From: an uncultured Clostridia bacterium
Lineage (GTDB): Bacteria > Bacillota > Clostridia > Lachnospirales > Lachnospiraceae
NCBI GenBank assembly: GCA_948472945.1
Contig: CAOKVX010000021.1
Span: 1-42,680, forward strand
DNA: 42,680 bases
Direction: 5' to 3'
The first letter of the stretch is position 1; each line of letters starts with the position of its first letter. The notes below the pieces were generated by a model that was given only the letters and a program-made list of their open reading frames with translations, did not search any database and was not told the origin of the DNA. Made by a program: the position numbers and the translations under genes. This document shows, piece after piece, positions 22,361-31,569 of this stretch.

Positions 22361-23821
22361 TTACAATACCTTGGACATGTAATATGATGTATTCGAAGCA
22401 TTACCTGTAACACTATATCCATGCGCCTTATAAAAACCGATTGCATTAATGTTATCCATCCTTACTTCCAGTGAAAATTGCTTCATTCCAAGTTCTTTTG
22501 CTTCTTTTTCAGCTGTACATAGAAGCTTTTCTCCCAATTTCAGACCTCTGCAGTCACTCTTTACTGCAAGCAAAGTCAGATACGCCGTCTTCTTTTCCTT
22601 ATCATTCATATATGCGGCAAGTATTCCATTACACCCTCCATTTGGATTAACCCCACCATACAGCTGTCCATGACAGAAGATTTTCTCCGCATACGCATCT
22701 ATATCAATATGAAGCTCGCTTAATGTTGGTGTTAACTGCTTTTCAAACACCGATACCAGTTCCTTCACTTTTCCCAAATCTGAACATTTTTCTATTTTAA
22801 TATCCTGTTCCGGATATAGCCTGACAAGATTTATATCTTTATGCGACATAACATTTATACGTTCCCGCAGCGTCTCTTTTTCTACAATCTCGCCTTTTAG
22901 CCACTTTACAATGGCCAACGGCAAATTTACGCCCGCCATATAACTAAACGGATACCCTCCTCCAAAACGCGCGTTCATTTCCAGCACATAACAATTTCCA
23001 TCCACAATAAATACATCTGTGTCAAGATTGGCAACATGATGGAGCATTCCGCTTAATTTCTGACCGAGTTCTTTTAATTCCTGACAGTCAACTGTCGATG
23101 CACAGTCCGTTTCACCGGAACGCATTGCATATTTTATCTTTGCAATAGTCGTCACATAATCTCCATCGAGGTTGTTTATAACATCTAATCCATACTCCTG
23201 CCCATGCAACTTCTCCTGAATAAGTACACACCTTTCAAAATCTTCCTTTGATTCGTATTTCAAATATGTTTTTTTAATGTTACGCTTTGCTTTATTATAA
23301 AATATGTTTAACTCTTCCTCATTTTCCGCCTCAAATATAGCGAGCGAACCCATGCCCCAACGGGGTTTAACCATTACCGGATATTTTGTTTCCCCGGAAG
23401 CTATACTTTTTACCGCTTCATCCACATCAAGAAATGATCTCGGGGCATTAATTCCATTTTGAACAAGAAATTGGTATGTCTTCCATTTATCATTACAAAT
23501 ATCAATTACATATGGGTCAGATACAAGCACCCTGACACCTATTTCTTCAAAACACGCCTTATTTTTTGACAAAACAGGGAGGTCGACATCAAACAGGGAA
23601 ATAATAGCTTTAATATCTTTTTCCATACAATACTCTAGCAAAAATGGAATATAATTATCATCATAAATTAATGGAGTTACAAAAGAATAATCTGCAACTT
23701 GAAATGCTGGCGATATATCTGAAGAATTAGCAACATGTACCTCGCCCGCTCCATTTAAAGCGTCTTTAAAATATTTTACTAAATAACTTCTTCTTCCAAC
23801 TGAAGTAAGCAATACATTCAT
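22361..23821 (-). CDS. ATP-grasp ligase fused to a GNAT N-acetyltransferase
   Basis: The start at 23821 (MNVLLTSVGRRSYLV) has GGAGA at good spacing; the product is 486 residues. Residues about 1-320 form an ATP-grasp enzyme of the carbamoyl-phosphate-synthase-like type. They show a Rossmann-like opening, the ATP-binding strand YPVMVKPRWGMGS, QEKLHGQEYGLDV, and the metal-binding segment VLEMNARFGGGYPFSYM. Residues about 335-486 form a GNAT acetyltransferase with LLAVKSDCRGLKLGEKLL (acetyl-CoA loop) and the ending NINAIGFYKAHGYSV. ATP-grasp enzymes join a carboxylate to an amine through an acyl-phosphate, and GNATs acetylate amines. The fusion suggests two steps on one small substrate, with the neighbouring decarboxylase supplying or using it. 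The substrate is unknown. Confidence 0.88.
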   Translation of the reverse strand: MNVLLTSVGRRSYLVKYFKDALNGAGEVHVANSSDISPAFQVADYSFVTPLIYDDNYIPFLLEYCMEKDIKAIISLFDVDLPVLSKNKACFEEIGVRVLVSDPYVIDICNDKWKTYQFLVQNGINAPRSFLDVDEAVKSIASGETKYPVMVKPRWGMGSLAIFEAENEEELNIFYNKAKRNIKKTYLKYESKEDFERCVLIQEKLHGQEYGLDVINNLDGDYVTTIAKIKYAMRSGETDCASTVDCQELKELGQKLSGMLHHVANLDTDVFIVDGNCYVLEMNARFGGGYPFSYMAGVNLPLAIVKWLKGEIVEKETLRERINVMSHKDINLVRLYPEQDIKIEKCSDLGKVKELVSVFEKQLTPTLSELHIDIDAYAEKIFCHGQLYGGVNPNGGCNGILAAYMNDKEKKTAYLTLLAVKSDCRGLKLGEKLLCTAEKEAKELGMKQFSLEVRMDNINAIGFYKAHGYSVTGNASNTSYYMSKVL

Positions 23822-23832
23822 AGTACATCTCC

Positions 23833-25032
23833 TCATAACAGTTTTAATAGTTCAATATTCTTATCTCTAACCATACGGCAATTATTATTTTCTCTTACAT
23901 ATACCCTTGGCGGCAGATTAATAAAACAGGAATTGAAACCCATAGTATATGCACCAGCACAGTCAAATCGCAGAACATCTCCCGGCAATAATTCTTTTCC
24001 ATTCATTATGGAGGCAAATCTATCGTTTTCCATGCATGTTGAGCCAGCAATTATCTGCCTGTCAACTATTTTTCTTTCTGCATCATAAAATTTATAATCT
24101 ATTTCATACATTGCAGGCCGTTTGACCTGAAAAGGATTGATGTCCAAAGAAGAACCGTCTGTAGTCAAAACTACGGTGTCTCTTATTGTTCTTGTATTAA
24201 TAACCTTTGTATAATATACTACTGCAGTAGATATTAATGAAGCGCCAGGCTCTAAAATCAATGTAATATCAGCAGGATTTAATATTTCTTTCAATATGGA
24301 ACAAATCGTATTGCTATATTCACACAACTGTGGTTTTCCTGCCGAAAAACCATTCTTTCCATAGAAAAAGCCGCCTCCCACGTCAATATATTCTATCTCG
24401 TTTGACAAAACCAAACTCTTTATCAACTCAACTGTCTTTCGAGACAGCTGCTCATATATTTTAATACTCCTTGATTTTGAACTATAATGTAAATGAAATC
24501 CGCTTATTTTTATATTATTTTCATGCAGTATTTCTATTGCTTTATTTAAATCACCATTTTCTATACAAAATCCAAATCTGCTGACATCTACTCCCGCTGT
24601 TGTTTCTCCTGGACATAATGCTTCTAAATCAAAATTAATTCTCAATCCTATTTTTGCCCGAAGCTTTTCAGAAATAATATCTTGCTGCAAAATCCATTCA
24701 ATTTCACTAAAATTATCTAAATTAATTATGGCATCCGATTTTAACGCTTCCATAAACTTCTCTCTTGACTTTTGTGGACCGTTAAATATAATCTTTGACG
24801 GTTTATATCCGACGCTCTCCGCTTGGTCATACTCGTCGTCAGAAACCACTTCCGCATACATCCCCAAACTGTCTGCAAGCTTTAAAAACCCCAAAGTATT
24901 ATTTGTCTTTACAGAATAACCAAATATAATGTTCTCACTCCAACTAGCAGAAAAAGCTTTCTTAAACTGCTCCAGATTTTTTTTAAATATATCTGCATCT
25001 ATAACATAACACGGAGTTAATAGATTACTCAT
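23833..25032 (-). CDS. Fold-type III PLP amino-acid decarboxylase (LysA/ODC superfamily)
   Basis: This 399-residue protein has the barrel-type decarboxylase landmarks: PLP lysine in IIFGYSVKTNN (about residue 42), GLRINFD, HLHYSSKS, YIDVGGGFFYG (phosphate-binding glycines), LILEPGASL and the late cysteine motif GSTCMENDRF. The family includes diaminopimelate, ornithine and arginine decarboxylases. HLHYSSKS replaces the usual HIGSQ-type segment, so the substrate may differ from DAP. It ends in a 4-nt overlap with a possible upstream ATG of the ATP-grasp/GNAT gene, pointing to tight coupling. A lysA for lysine synthesis would not be expected inside a polysaccharide operon, so a role in making an amine for surface decoration is more likely. 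Confidence 0.82.
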   Translation of the reverse strand: MSNLLTPCYVIDADIFKKNLEQFKKAFSASWSENIIFGYSVKTNNTLGFLKLADSLGMYAEVVSDDEYDQAESVGYKPSKIIFNGPQKSREKFMEALKSDAIINLDNFSEIEWILQQDIISEKLRAKIGLRINFDLEALCPGETTAGVDVSRFGFCIENGDLNKAIEILHENNIKISGFHLHYSSKSRSIKIYEQLSRKTVELIKSLVLSNEIEYIDVGGGFFYGKNGFSAGKPQLCEYSNTICSILKEILNPADITLILEPGASLISTAVVYYTKVINTRTIRDTVVLTTDGSSLDINPFQVKRPAMYEIDYKFYDAERKIVDRQIIAGSTCMENDRFASIMNGKELLPGDVLRFDCAGAYTMGFNSCFINLPPRVYVRENNNCRMVRDKNIELLKLL

Positions 25033-25056
25033 AAATTTTACAACCTCCCAATGACC

Positions 25057-26493
25057 CTATATTCCCGTCTTTTTCTTTCCCAATAATCCTAAAATATAAA
25101 GAAAACTATCCAATTTAAACACCCACGACAAACCGATATAAATAATTATTCCAAAAACAACTTGTAAAACCAGAGTAAGCACCAAATAAAAGCCTGCAAA
25201 CTGAATACACCACACGAATCCGCCCATGATTAATGAAATGATAATGGATGGAAAAATGTCTTTCAACTGTTCTACATAACTGTACTCCAATAATTTTTTA
25301 TTGGGCCACGAATTAATAATCTGACTAATAGTATTGGTTATCAGCATACTGTATGCCATAACAAGAGGACCAAACCACATGGTTGCCAAAAGTACCGCCA
25401 TTCCCATCAGCTTTTTTATAACCTCTAGCTTTAGAAACAAATCGCTCCTCCCAAGCGCCTTTATTGCGTTCAGATTTGCTGTGTGTATAGGCCAAAAAGC
25501 ATAGGTAACACAAAATATCCTCAAAAAAGGCACACACGAAAGCCACTTTTCCGTCAAAATCAGCCGCACCAACGGTTCTGCAACAACAGCCATTCCTATC
25601 ATCAGCGGCCACATAATATAACTGCTTATAGTGATTGCTCTTCTTGTCATAGATTTTATATGAACCTTGTCCTCCTGCACGGCAGACATTGTAGGAAACA
25701 GTACGCTGTCTATGGATATATTAATGTTATTAACAAATAAACTCGGAAATTTCTGTCCCTGATTATAGTAAGCCAAATCATCTGCACTGTATTTTTTCCC
25801 AATAATAAGCTGACGCAGATTGTTATATATCGTATCAATAAGCGACGACACCAAAAGCTTCCAACCAAAAGAAAACAATCCCTTAATCCTTGCAATAGAA
25901 AAGTTAAGTTTGGGCCGCCACTTTACTGTAACCCATAGCACACATGTATCAACAAATACGTTAAATACCTGCTGCGCAACCAAAGCCCATACACCAAAAC
26001 CACGATATGCCATTATAATTCCAAGCACAGCCGCCCCAATTGTTCCAGCCAAAGTGGAAAAGAAAAATCTCTTGAACTGCATTGTTCTAGAAACATATGC
26101 CTGCTGCACATTTTTGAGTCCTGATATCACAATAGTAAGGCTGAGTACCCGCATCACCATTGAAAGCTCCGGCATTTTATAAAATTTCGCTATCAGCGGA
26201 GAACAGACAAACATAATTCCGTATAGTGCAAGACAGATAATCATATTGCAGTAAAATACAGAAGAAAAATCCAAATCATCCGCATCTTTTTTCTGAATAA
26301 GCGCATTACCAAATCCGCTGTCCACAAAAACATTAAGAATCAGAATAAATACATTCAGCAGAGCAATTGTTCCATAGTCGGACGGCAACAAGAGTCTTGC
26401 CAATATAACGGAAACAATAAAATTAACAGCCTGCGCTCCACATCTTTCTGCGAAGCGCCATATAAAATTTGAGAAAATACTATTATTTTTCAT
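25057..26493 (-). CDS. Wzx-type polysaccharide flippase (MOP/PST family)
   Basis: This 478-residue protein is almost wholly hydrophobic, with about twelve to fourteen membrane helices. The N-terminal phrase FIVSVILARLLLPSDYGTIAL is typical of the PST/Wzx group. A central segment LLVSSLIDTIYNNLRQLIIG and YYNQGQKFPSLF also match this family. It flips lipid-linked repeat units across the membrane for Wzy to polymerise. It starts 2 nt after the stop of the GT2 gene. Its place between glycosyltransferases and modification enzymes supports a Wzx/Wzy-dependent pathway. Confidence 0.9.
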   Translation of the reverse strand: MKNNSIFSNFIWRFAERCGAQAVNFIVSVILARLLLPSDYGTIALLNVFILILNVFVDSGFGNALIQKKDADDLDFSSVFYCNMIICLALYGIMFVCSPLIAKFYKMPELSMVMRVLSLTIVISGLKNVQQAYVSRTMQFKRFFFSTLAGTIGAAVLGIIMAYRGFGVWALVAQQVFNVFVDTCVLWVTVKWRPKLNFSIARIKGLFSFGWKLLVSSLIDTIYNNLRQLIIGKKYSADDLAYYNQGQKFPSLFVNNINISIDSVLFPTMSAVQEDKVHIKSMTRRAITISSYIMWPLMIGMAVVAEPLVRLILTEKWLSCVPFLRIFCVTYAFWPIHTANLNAIKALGRSDLFLKLEVIKKLMGMAVLLATMWFGPLVMAYSMLITNTISQIINSWPNKKLLEYSYVEQLKDIFPSIIISLIMGGFVWCIQFAGFYLVLTLVLQVVFGIIIYIGLSWVFKLDSFLYILGLLGKKKTGI

Positions 26494-26495
26494 AA

Positions 26496-27491
26496 TCAGT
26501 CTATCCCCAGCTTAATCTTTATCTTCCTGAATTTCTTCATACTTTTTATAATAAATCGAGTAAAGCGCGGCAATGAACAACCTAATTTAATTCTCATAAA
26601 ATACAATGTTCTTTTTAACAGTGGCAAACTCTTAATATAATCAATTATTTTTTTATCATTGAGAATCCCCTTATAATCTTCTAATTTAAATTTTATTACT
26701 AATTCATGTTTCACTATACATGCATTTATCGAAGTTTCATACGTAAAATTGCTCAATTCATTATACTTGCGAAGCATCCTGATAATTTTCTTTTCACACT
26801 CCACCCCATATTGGACATTTTCTTTACTCCGCCGACTCCATGAACCTTCAACATTTGCCCTATAAGCAGACATTACTTCTGAAAAACAATATGCATTCCC
26901 CTTGCCTGCCAAAAAAATCTGCAATGCATAATCTACCTCATATAAGCCTGTTTCATGAAATTGTCTGGCAAATTCTGCTTTTGTCAAAATACTGTTTGTT
27001 GCACAAAAACCTCCTCCGCTCAAAATAAACTTTTCGCAGGGAATTTCACAGCTGCTTTTTACGGTACTTATCACGCCCATATTTTTTTTATCTCTGTTAA
27101 CCTTCATCGCATTGTGTATACATATGGAACAATCATTATGCGATTCCATATAATCAACCTGTTTTTGAAGCTTGCTTGTATCAATCCAATAATCATCGCC
27201 TTCACAAATCGCAATATATTTCCCCCTCGCTTCCGGAAAGAGAAACGTACCCATTATCGGAACACCTTTGGAATATTGATTTTCAGACTGGTAAACAACC
27301 TTAATTTTATCCGGATAAAGTGTTTCATACTCTTTCAATATCTGTCTGGTACCATCGGTTGATACATCATCATGAACTATAATCTCAAATTCAAAGTTTG
27401 TTATCTGTTCCAAAAAACTATTTAATGCATCTTTTATATAATTCTCATGATTATATGTAATACATACAATGGTAACCATTATTTTATTCAT
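26496..27491 (-). CDS. GT2 family glycosyltransferase
   Basis: The start at 27491 (MNKIMVTIVCITYNHENYI) has TGGAGG upstream and lies 1 nt after the stop of the polymerase gene; the product is 331 residues. The GT-A fold landmarks are VTIVCITYNHENYIKDAL at the N-terminus, EIIVHDDVSTDGT (first Asp pair) and CEGDDYWIDTSKLQKQ (the DxD-like metal site). The C-terminal about 100 residues are basic and helical. It adds a sugar to the lipid-linked repeat unit on the cytoplasmic face. Donor and linkage cannot be read from sequence. Confidence 0.9.
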   Translation of the reverse strand: MNKIMVTIVCITYNHENYIKDALNSFLEQITNFEFEIIVHDDVSTDGTRQILKEYETLYPDKIKVVYQSENQYSKGVPIMGTFLFPEARGKYIAICEGDDYWIDTSKLQKQVDYMESHNDCSICIHNAMKVNRDKKNMGVISTVKSSCEIPCEKFILSGGGFCATNSILTKAEFARQFHETGLYEVDYALQIFLAGKGNAYCFSEVMSAYRANVEGSWSRRSKENVQYGVECEKKIIRMLRKYNELSNFTYETSINACIVKHELVIKFKLEDYKGILNDKKIIDYIKSLPLLKRTLYFMRIKLGCSLPRFTRFIIKSMKKFRKIKIKLGID

Positions 27492-27492
27492 C

Positions 27493-28803
27493 CTATGCCT
27501 CCATTCTATCATTTACTCTTTCTCTATATCCCTTAAAAGCCCGTACGTTTTTTCTCTTGCAATGATTTCCTATAATTAATGCCGCATAATACAGCATCTG
27601 CCATAAAGTAAGATTATCAATATCAGGGACTGCAATAATTAACGCAACTATTACTGCACAGAGCGAAACCATAATGGCAGAACATTCTTTATTCTCCCGA
27701 AAAGTATACAGCTTCCATAGCAAGATTCCCAAAAACAGAATAAGAACTACCGAACCTGCCATCCCTAGTTGTGCAGGTACAGAATAGTACAAGCTTGAAG
27801 CCCGGACACATCTGTACCCTGCTCCCCACACCGGGGAATCCAAAAACATTTCATACGCCCACTCATTCCAATTGTGCCTTGTTACTGCTGAACCTGTTTC
27901 CCCCTTGGAGAAAATAACCATATTAAGCCAAGTAATTAATGTTCCCATTGCAGTCAAAAGCGACACAGCCGCTATTCCTATAGGTATCAAATACTTTAAT
28001 GCCTTTTTGTTACTCGAAAAAATAAGATATATTACACCGCCAATTGCAAACGCACCATATGCTGTCGAAGAAAACGAAAGTAATATTTCCAACACCAATA
28101 CAATACAGACTACTCTTATATAACCTTTATTACGGTTAATAGTTATATTGTAGTAAAATGCTGCCACTAAAAAAACACCGCAATAACTTGGCTCCATAAA
28201 TGTTGAGAATAATCTAGGGTAATAACTATACCAATAATAAGCAGACTGAGTATCTGGTGTATATAAGAAAGTTTCCCAAAAAACATTGCGCGACAGTATA
28301 TTTGTTGTCACTAAAAATTGTAACAGACCTATTACCATAACAAATATACTGATTTTTTCAAATATACTCGTAATATCATCTGTTGTAAGCCTACTTCCGC
28401 TGCTCCACATGGAAACAAAACAAACCATATATATAACCAATTGTAACAAAAGCAGGTACCATGTATCTGAATATACAATACCTAAAACATTTTTCTTTTT
28501 AGAGACTAAAATTACAATACAAAACGCAGCTAACAGAAAGATTTCAACATAAAATACTTTATTCCGTCTCGAAAATGACAATTTAAATTCCTTCCAAAAT
28601 GCAGAATGTACCACTGCCCATACAATCATAGCAAAACATGTAGGTATTTGAGGACCCACTCCCTGACCATTTATTAAGAAAACTGACGAAGCCTGAAATA
28701 CCATCGAAAATAATGTCATAGTTATCATATATTTTGCGTTCTTTTGAATAAAGACACAAATTAATGTCAAAATCCAAACATAGCCAAAAATTGTAATACT
28801 CAT
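27493..28803 (-). CDS. Wzy-like polysaccharide polymerase
   Basis: This 436-residue protein has about eleven to twelve membrane helices. A large loop follows the middle helices (YSYYPRLFSTFMEPSYCGVF, then LSFSSTAYGAFAIGG). That arrangement, with conserved aromatic, Arg and Ser/Gly residues facing the outside, is typical of Wzy/O-antigen ligase-like polymerases. Sequence conservation in Wzy is poor, so the call rests on topology and on its position between GT4, GT2 and Wzx. It joins repeat units after flipping. Its start codon follows the GT4 stop directly. Confidence 0.82.
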   Translation of the reverse strand: MSITIFGYVWILTLICVFIQKNAKYMITMTLFSMVFQASSVFLINGQGVGPQIPTCFAMIVWAVVHSAFWKEFKLSFSRRNKVFYVEIFLLAAFCIVILVSKKKNVLGIVYSDTWYLLLLQLVIYMVCFVSMWSSGSRLTTDDITSIFEKISIFVMVIGLLQFLVTTNILSRNVFWETFLYTPDTQSAYYWYSYYPRLFSTFMEPSYCGVFLVAAFYYNITINRNKGYIRVVCIVLVLEILLSFSSTAYGAFAIGGVIYLIFSSNKKALKYLIPIGIAAVSLLTAMGTLITWLNMVIFSKGETGSAVTRHNWNEWAYEMFLDSPVWGAGYRCVRASSLYYSVPAQLGMAGSVVLILFLGILLWKLYTFRENKECSAIMVSLCAVIVALIIAVPDIDNLTLWQMLYYAALIIGNHCKRKNVRAFKGYRERVNDRMEA

Positions 28804-28804
28804 A

Positions 28805-29896
28805 TCAAGCCTCCAAATATATCTTTCGCAGCCTATTGGCTTCCTGTTCTATTCCATATCCACAGCTTGCAATACTTTCACATGCCGCTTTTGACTTTAT
28901 ACTTCTGTTTTGTATATCCGTCCGAACCGTTTCCTTAGCCCAATGTTCTACAGGCAATTGCAGACTAATATACTTAATGTTATCGCTGACCTTTGTCTCT
29001 GACGGAACAGTATCAGAAACAATGCACGGTAATCCCGATGCCTGTGCTTCTATCACAGCCATTCCCAAACCTTCAGCCAACGAAGGAAAAACAAACACAT
29101 CCATAGCTGCTAAAAATGGTACTGTATCACTTTGCATTCCAACAAAAATACAGCTTTCCTCTATATTCAGAGCCCGCGTTTGTTCCATAAGATTATCTTT
29201 CAGTTGTCCGCCTCCTACTATTAACAGCTTAGCTTTTGTTTTAAACTTTATTATTTCCGCAAATACATTAATTAAAAAAACATGATTCTTTCCATGATTT
29301 AATTTTCCAACGGTTCCTATTACATAGTCATCTTCATCTATACTATATTTCCTGCGGCATTGCTTTCTTAATTCCTCCCGAAAACGATAATGACTTGTAT
29401 CTATTGCGTTATTTAAAACTATAAATTTATTCTTCTTATACAGGTACTGACCGGACGCATCTGATACAGAAATGCGATCTGTAATCAATTTATTAAAAAT
29501 TGGATATAAAAATGTATGCAATAAAGTATGCTGATTACCACAGCTATGCACATGTACAATACGCTTTCTAATTCCCGCCATAAAAGCAGGCAAAAGTTCA
29601 AATGTCATAGTTGCACTATTTCCATGAATATGAATCACATCATATTCTTCTCTTTTTAACAGTTGATACAGTGCTTTCATATAACTAAATATTTTTTTCT
29701 TTCTGCTTGGAAGCTGAATATATTGACTGTTACTTTTGTTTATCTCATCAGCCAACGGTTGCAGCGCTACATTACACGAGGCAAAATCTATATGAAGTCC
29801 AGTCTTGTCCATTGCTCTGTAATAATTCATCGCTACAGTTGCAAGTCCTCCCCACGGCACAAAACCGGTTGTAATAACAATTAGTATTTTTGTCAT
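28805..29896 (-). CDS. GT4 family glycosyltransferase
   Basis: This 363-residue GT-B enzyme has the opening TGFVPWGGLATVAMNYYRAM with the family's Gly-rich loop. It also shows YDVIHIHGNSATM, IGTVGKLNHGKNHVFLI and the donor-site block VFVFPSLAEGLGMAVIEAQA with the E-x7-E pattern, followed by SGLPCIVSD. It is a retaining transferase of the capsule/exopolysaccharide type, using a nucleotide sugar that cannot be named from sequence. AGGAG precedes the ATG. The gene lies between tagD-like and wzy genes. Confidence 0.92.
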   Translation of the reverse strand: MTKILIVITTGFVPWGGLATVAMNYYRAMDKTGLHIDFASCNVALQPLADEINKSNSQYIQLPSRKKKIFSYMKALYQLLKREEYDVIHIHGNSATMTFELLPAFMAGIRKRIVHVHSCGNQHTLLHTFLYPIFNKLITDRISVSDASGQYLYKKNKFIVLNNAIDTSHYRFREELRKQCRRKYSIDEDDYVIGTVGKLNHGKNHVFLINVFAEIIKFKTKAKLLIVGGGQLKDNLMEQTRALNIEESCIFVGMQSDTVPFLAAMDVFVFPSLAEGLGMAVIEAQASGLPCIVSDTVPSETKVSDNIKYISLQLPVEHWAKETVRTDIQNRSIKSKAACESIASCGYGIEQEANRLRKIYLEA

Positions 29897-29925
29897 CCGA
29901 CATTCACTCCTACTTCCGTCAAACT

Positions 29926-30357
29926 CTATTCTTTTGATTTCAGTTCTTCTTTAATCTGTGTTGTCGATATACCTTGCGTGTATGGCAGATATTCAATACT
30001 AACTCCCAGTCCAGAAAACTGTTCTTCCGTTTTTTTATAACGCTCAGAGCCTTTCCAGTCATCACCTGAAAACAACACGTCAAATTTAAATCTTTCTAAA
30101 GCCAGCATTTTATCATCTATTTCAGCTAACGATATCGACGAAACTTCGTCAACACATTTCAAAGCTCCGATAATTCTAATACGTTCTTCCTCTGAATAAA
30201 CAGGATTTTTTTTCTTTACCTGTGTAACATAATCATCTCCGCAGACTGCTACAATTAAATACTCACACTGTTTTTTACATCGTTCTAAAAGATTCAGATG
30301 TCCAACATGGAACAAGTCAAATACTCCTGTTGTAAATCCAACTTTATATTTTTTCAT
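29926..30357 (-). CDS. TagD-like cytidylyltransferase
   Basis: This 143-residue protein has the nucleotidyltransferase signature VGFTTGVFDLFHVGHLNLLE (GxFD-x3-HxGH) at residues 6-25, and later PVYSEEERIRIIGALKCVD and a final YLPYTQGISTTQI (the ISTT loop). These are the marks of glycerol-3-phosphate cytidylyltransferases such as TagD, which make CDP-glycerol from CTP and glycerol-3-phosphate. A related polyol-phosphate or ethanolamine-phosphate substrate is possible. The neighbouring TagB/TagF-like gene would use the product, so together they would add glycerol-phosphate to the polysaccharide. SD GGGGGAAA precedes the ATG. Confidence 0.9.
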   Translation of the reverse strand: MKKYKVGFTTGVFDLFHVGHLNLLERCKKQCEYLIVAVCGDDYVTQVKKKNPVYSEEERIRIIGALKCVDEVSSISLAEIDDKMLALERFKFDVLFSGDDWKGSERYKKTEEQFSGLGVSIEYLPYTQGISTTQIKEELKSKE

Positions 30358-30392
30358 AATATTTCCCCCAATTGATAGATTATGGACAGTTT

Positions 30393-31550
30393 TTATTCCA
30401 AATGAATACCGCTCAATTTAACAATCCGTTCACAATTACAACTGTCCTGATATTTAAAAACTTTATCTCTAACCAATTTTCTCTTATCACTATAGCAATC
30501 GACACCATTCGCAAAATCACGTATAAATTTCTCAAACTCATCCTGTGTTTTAATAATATGTCCAGCCATATATTCTTCAGGATTTTCAAATTCAAATCCC
30601 CTTTTTTCTCTATATTCATCAATATCTGGTATTACAAACGCCTCTGGCTTATCAGTCAGCAAATATTGTAATGACGCTGACGAATAATCACCTATTAAAC
30701 CATCTGCCTGCGCCATTAAGTTATATAATTCATATCCCCTTGCCTGAAAATCCTGATGGGTTAATATTTCAAGATTAGAATATATATACTCATGGTTTTT
30801 CTGCAGATTTTGTGCAGGATGTAATTTTACAATCAACTTTATGTCATACTCCTTAAGCATATCATTTAACCGTTCATATGCTTCTTCCGGAAACAAGGGT
30901 ACAACATCCTGAATTGACGTATCATTATATCCCAAATAATCTGATTGCCTAAAAGTCGGCAGCCACAACAATACTTTTGAAAAATCCCCAAAATAATATT
31001 TTTTTTCACATTCAAACAAACCGTCCAGCATAGCGTCTCCTGCAACAACAATCTGACTTTCTTTGCAGGCAAACTCCTGTACCATTATTGGTATATACAA
31101 TTCTGACGATGCAATCATATAAGTAAAATAATTTTCATTTCCATTATTTATTTTCGTTAATTTCCCACTTGTTTTATAGTTGGCATTTCCATGTCTTAAA
31201 TGTATAACAACCTGCTGCCTCGACGGCTTCACCGGAATCTGCCCGGTTGTATAAAATACATGTTTTGAAATCAAAAAATATAATATAGATTTAAATTTAC
31301 CTATATATTTCACCCTTTCATCTGACTCAGCGTATTTCATACTCTCAATCCCACAAATTATTTTATTGTTATTATCGTAAGAATGATTTAGTAAATACTT
31401 TTTTAGGGGAACCAGACTGTGACAGATTCCATGATTAGCAGAATAAAGCAATATATAATCGTCCCTTTTCGGAACAATCTTATTTATTCCACTGAATAAT
31501 GGTGAAATAGTGTTTTTTATCACTTTTTTTATCTTTATATTTTTAAGCAT
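30393..31550 (-). CDS. CDP-glycerol glycerophosphotransferase-like protein (TagB/TagF)
   Basis: The start at 31550 (MLKNIKIKKVIKNT) has GGAAGGTG upstream; a TTG two codons earlier is possible. The product is 385 residues. The family pattern is visible: YILLYSANHGICHSL, HVFYTTGQIPVKPSRQ, VVIHLRHGNANYKTSG, VLLWLPTFRQSDYLG, LIVKLHPAQNLQKN and the C-terminal LIGDYSSASLQYLL (Ser-rich nucleotide site) with DIDEYREKRGF. The classic enzymes move glycerol-phosphate from CDP-glycerol to a wall teichoic acid acceptor. Here one such enzyme beside one TagD suggests a single glycerol-phosphate side group or linkage rather than a long teichoic chain. The acceptor is unknown. Confidence 0.88.
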   Translation of the reverse strand: MLKNIKIKKVIKNTISPLFSGINKIVPKRDDYILLYSANHGICHSLVPLKKYLLNHSYDNNNKIICGIESMKYAESDERVKYIGKFKSILYFLISKHVFYTTGQIPVKPSRQQVVIHLRHGNANYKTSGKLTKINNGNENYFTYMIASSELYIPIMVQEFACKESQIVVAGDAMLDGLFECEKKYYFGDFSKVLLWLPTFRQSDYLGYNDTSIQDVVPLFPEEAYERLNDMLKEYDIKLIVKLHPAQNLQKNHEYIYSNLEILTHQDFQARGYELYNLMAQADGLIGDYSSASLQYLLTDKPEAFVIPDIDEYREKRGFEFENPEEYMAGHIIKTQDEFEKFIRDFANGVDCYSDKRKLVRDKVFKYQDSCNCERIVKLSGIHLE

Positions 31551-31569
31551 AGACAAGCACCTTCCGATT

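Noticed and set aside
30413-30622. 69-codon frame inside the TagB-like gene
   Set aside because: It is an out-of-frame reading of the same strand, fully inside a conserved gene.
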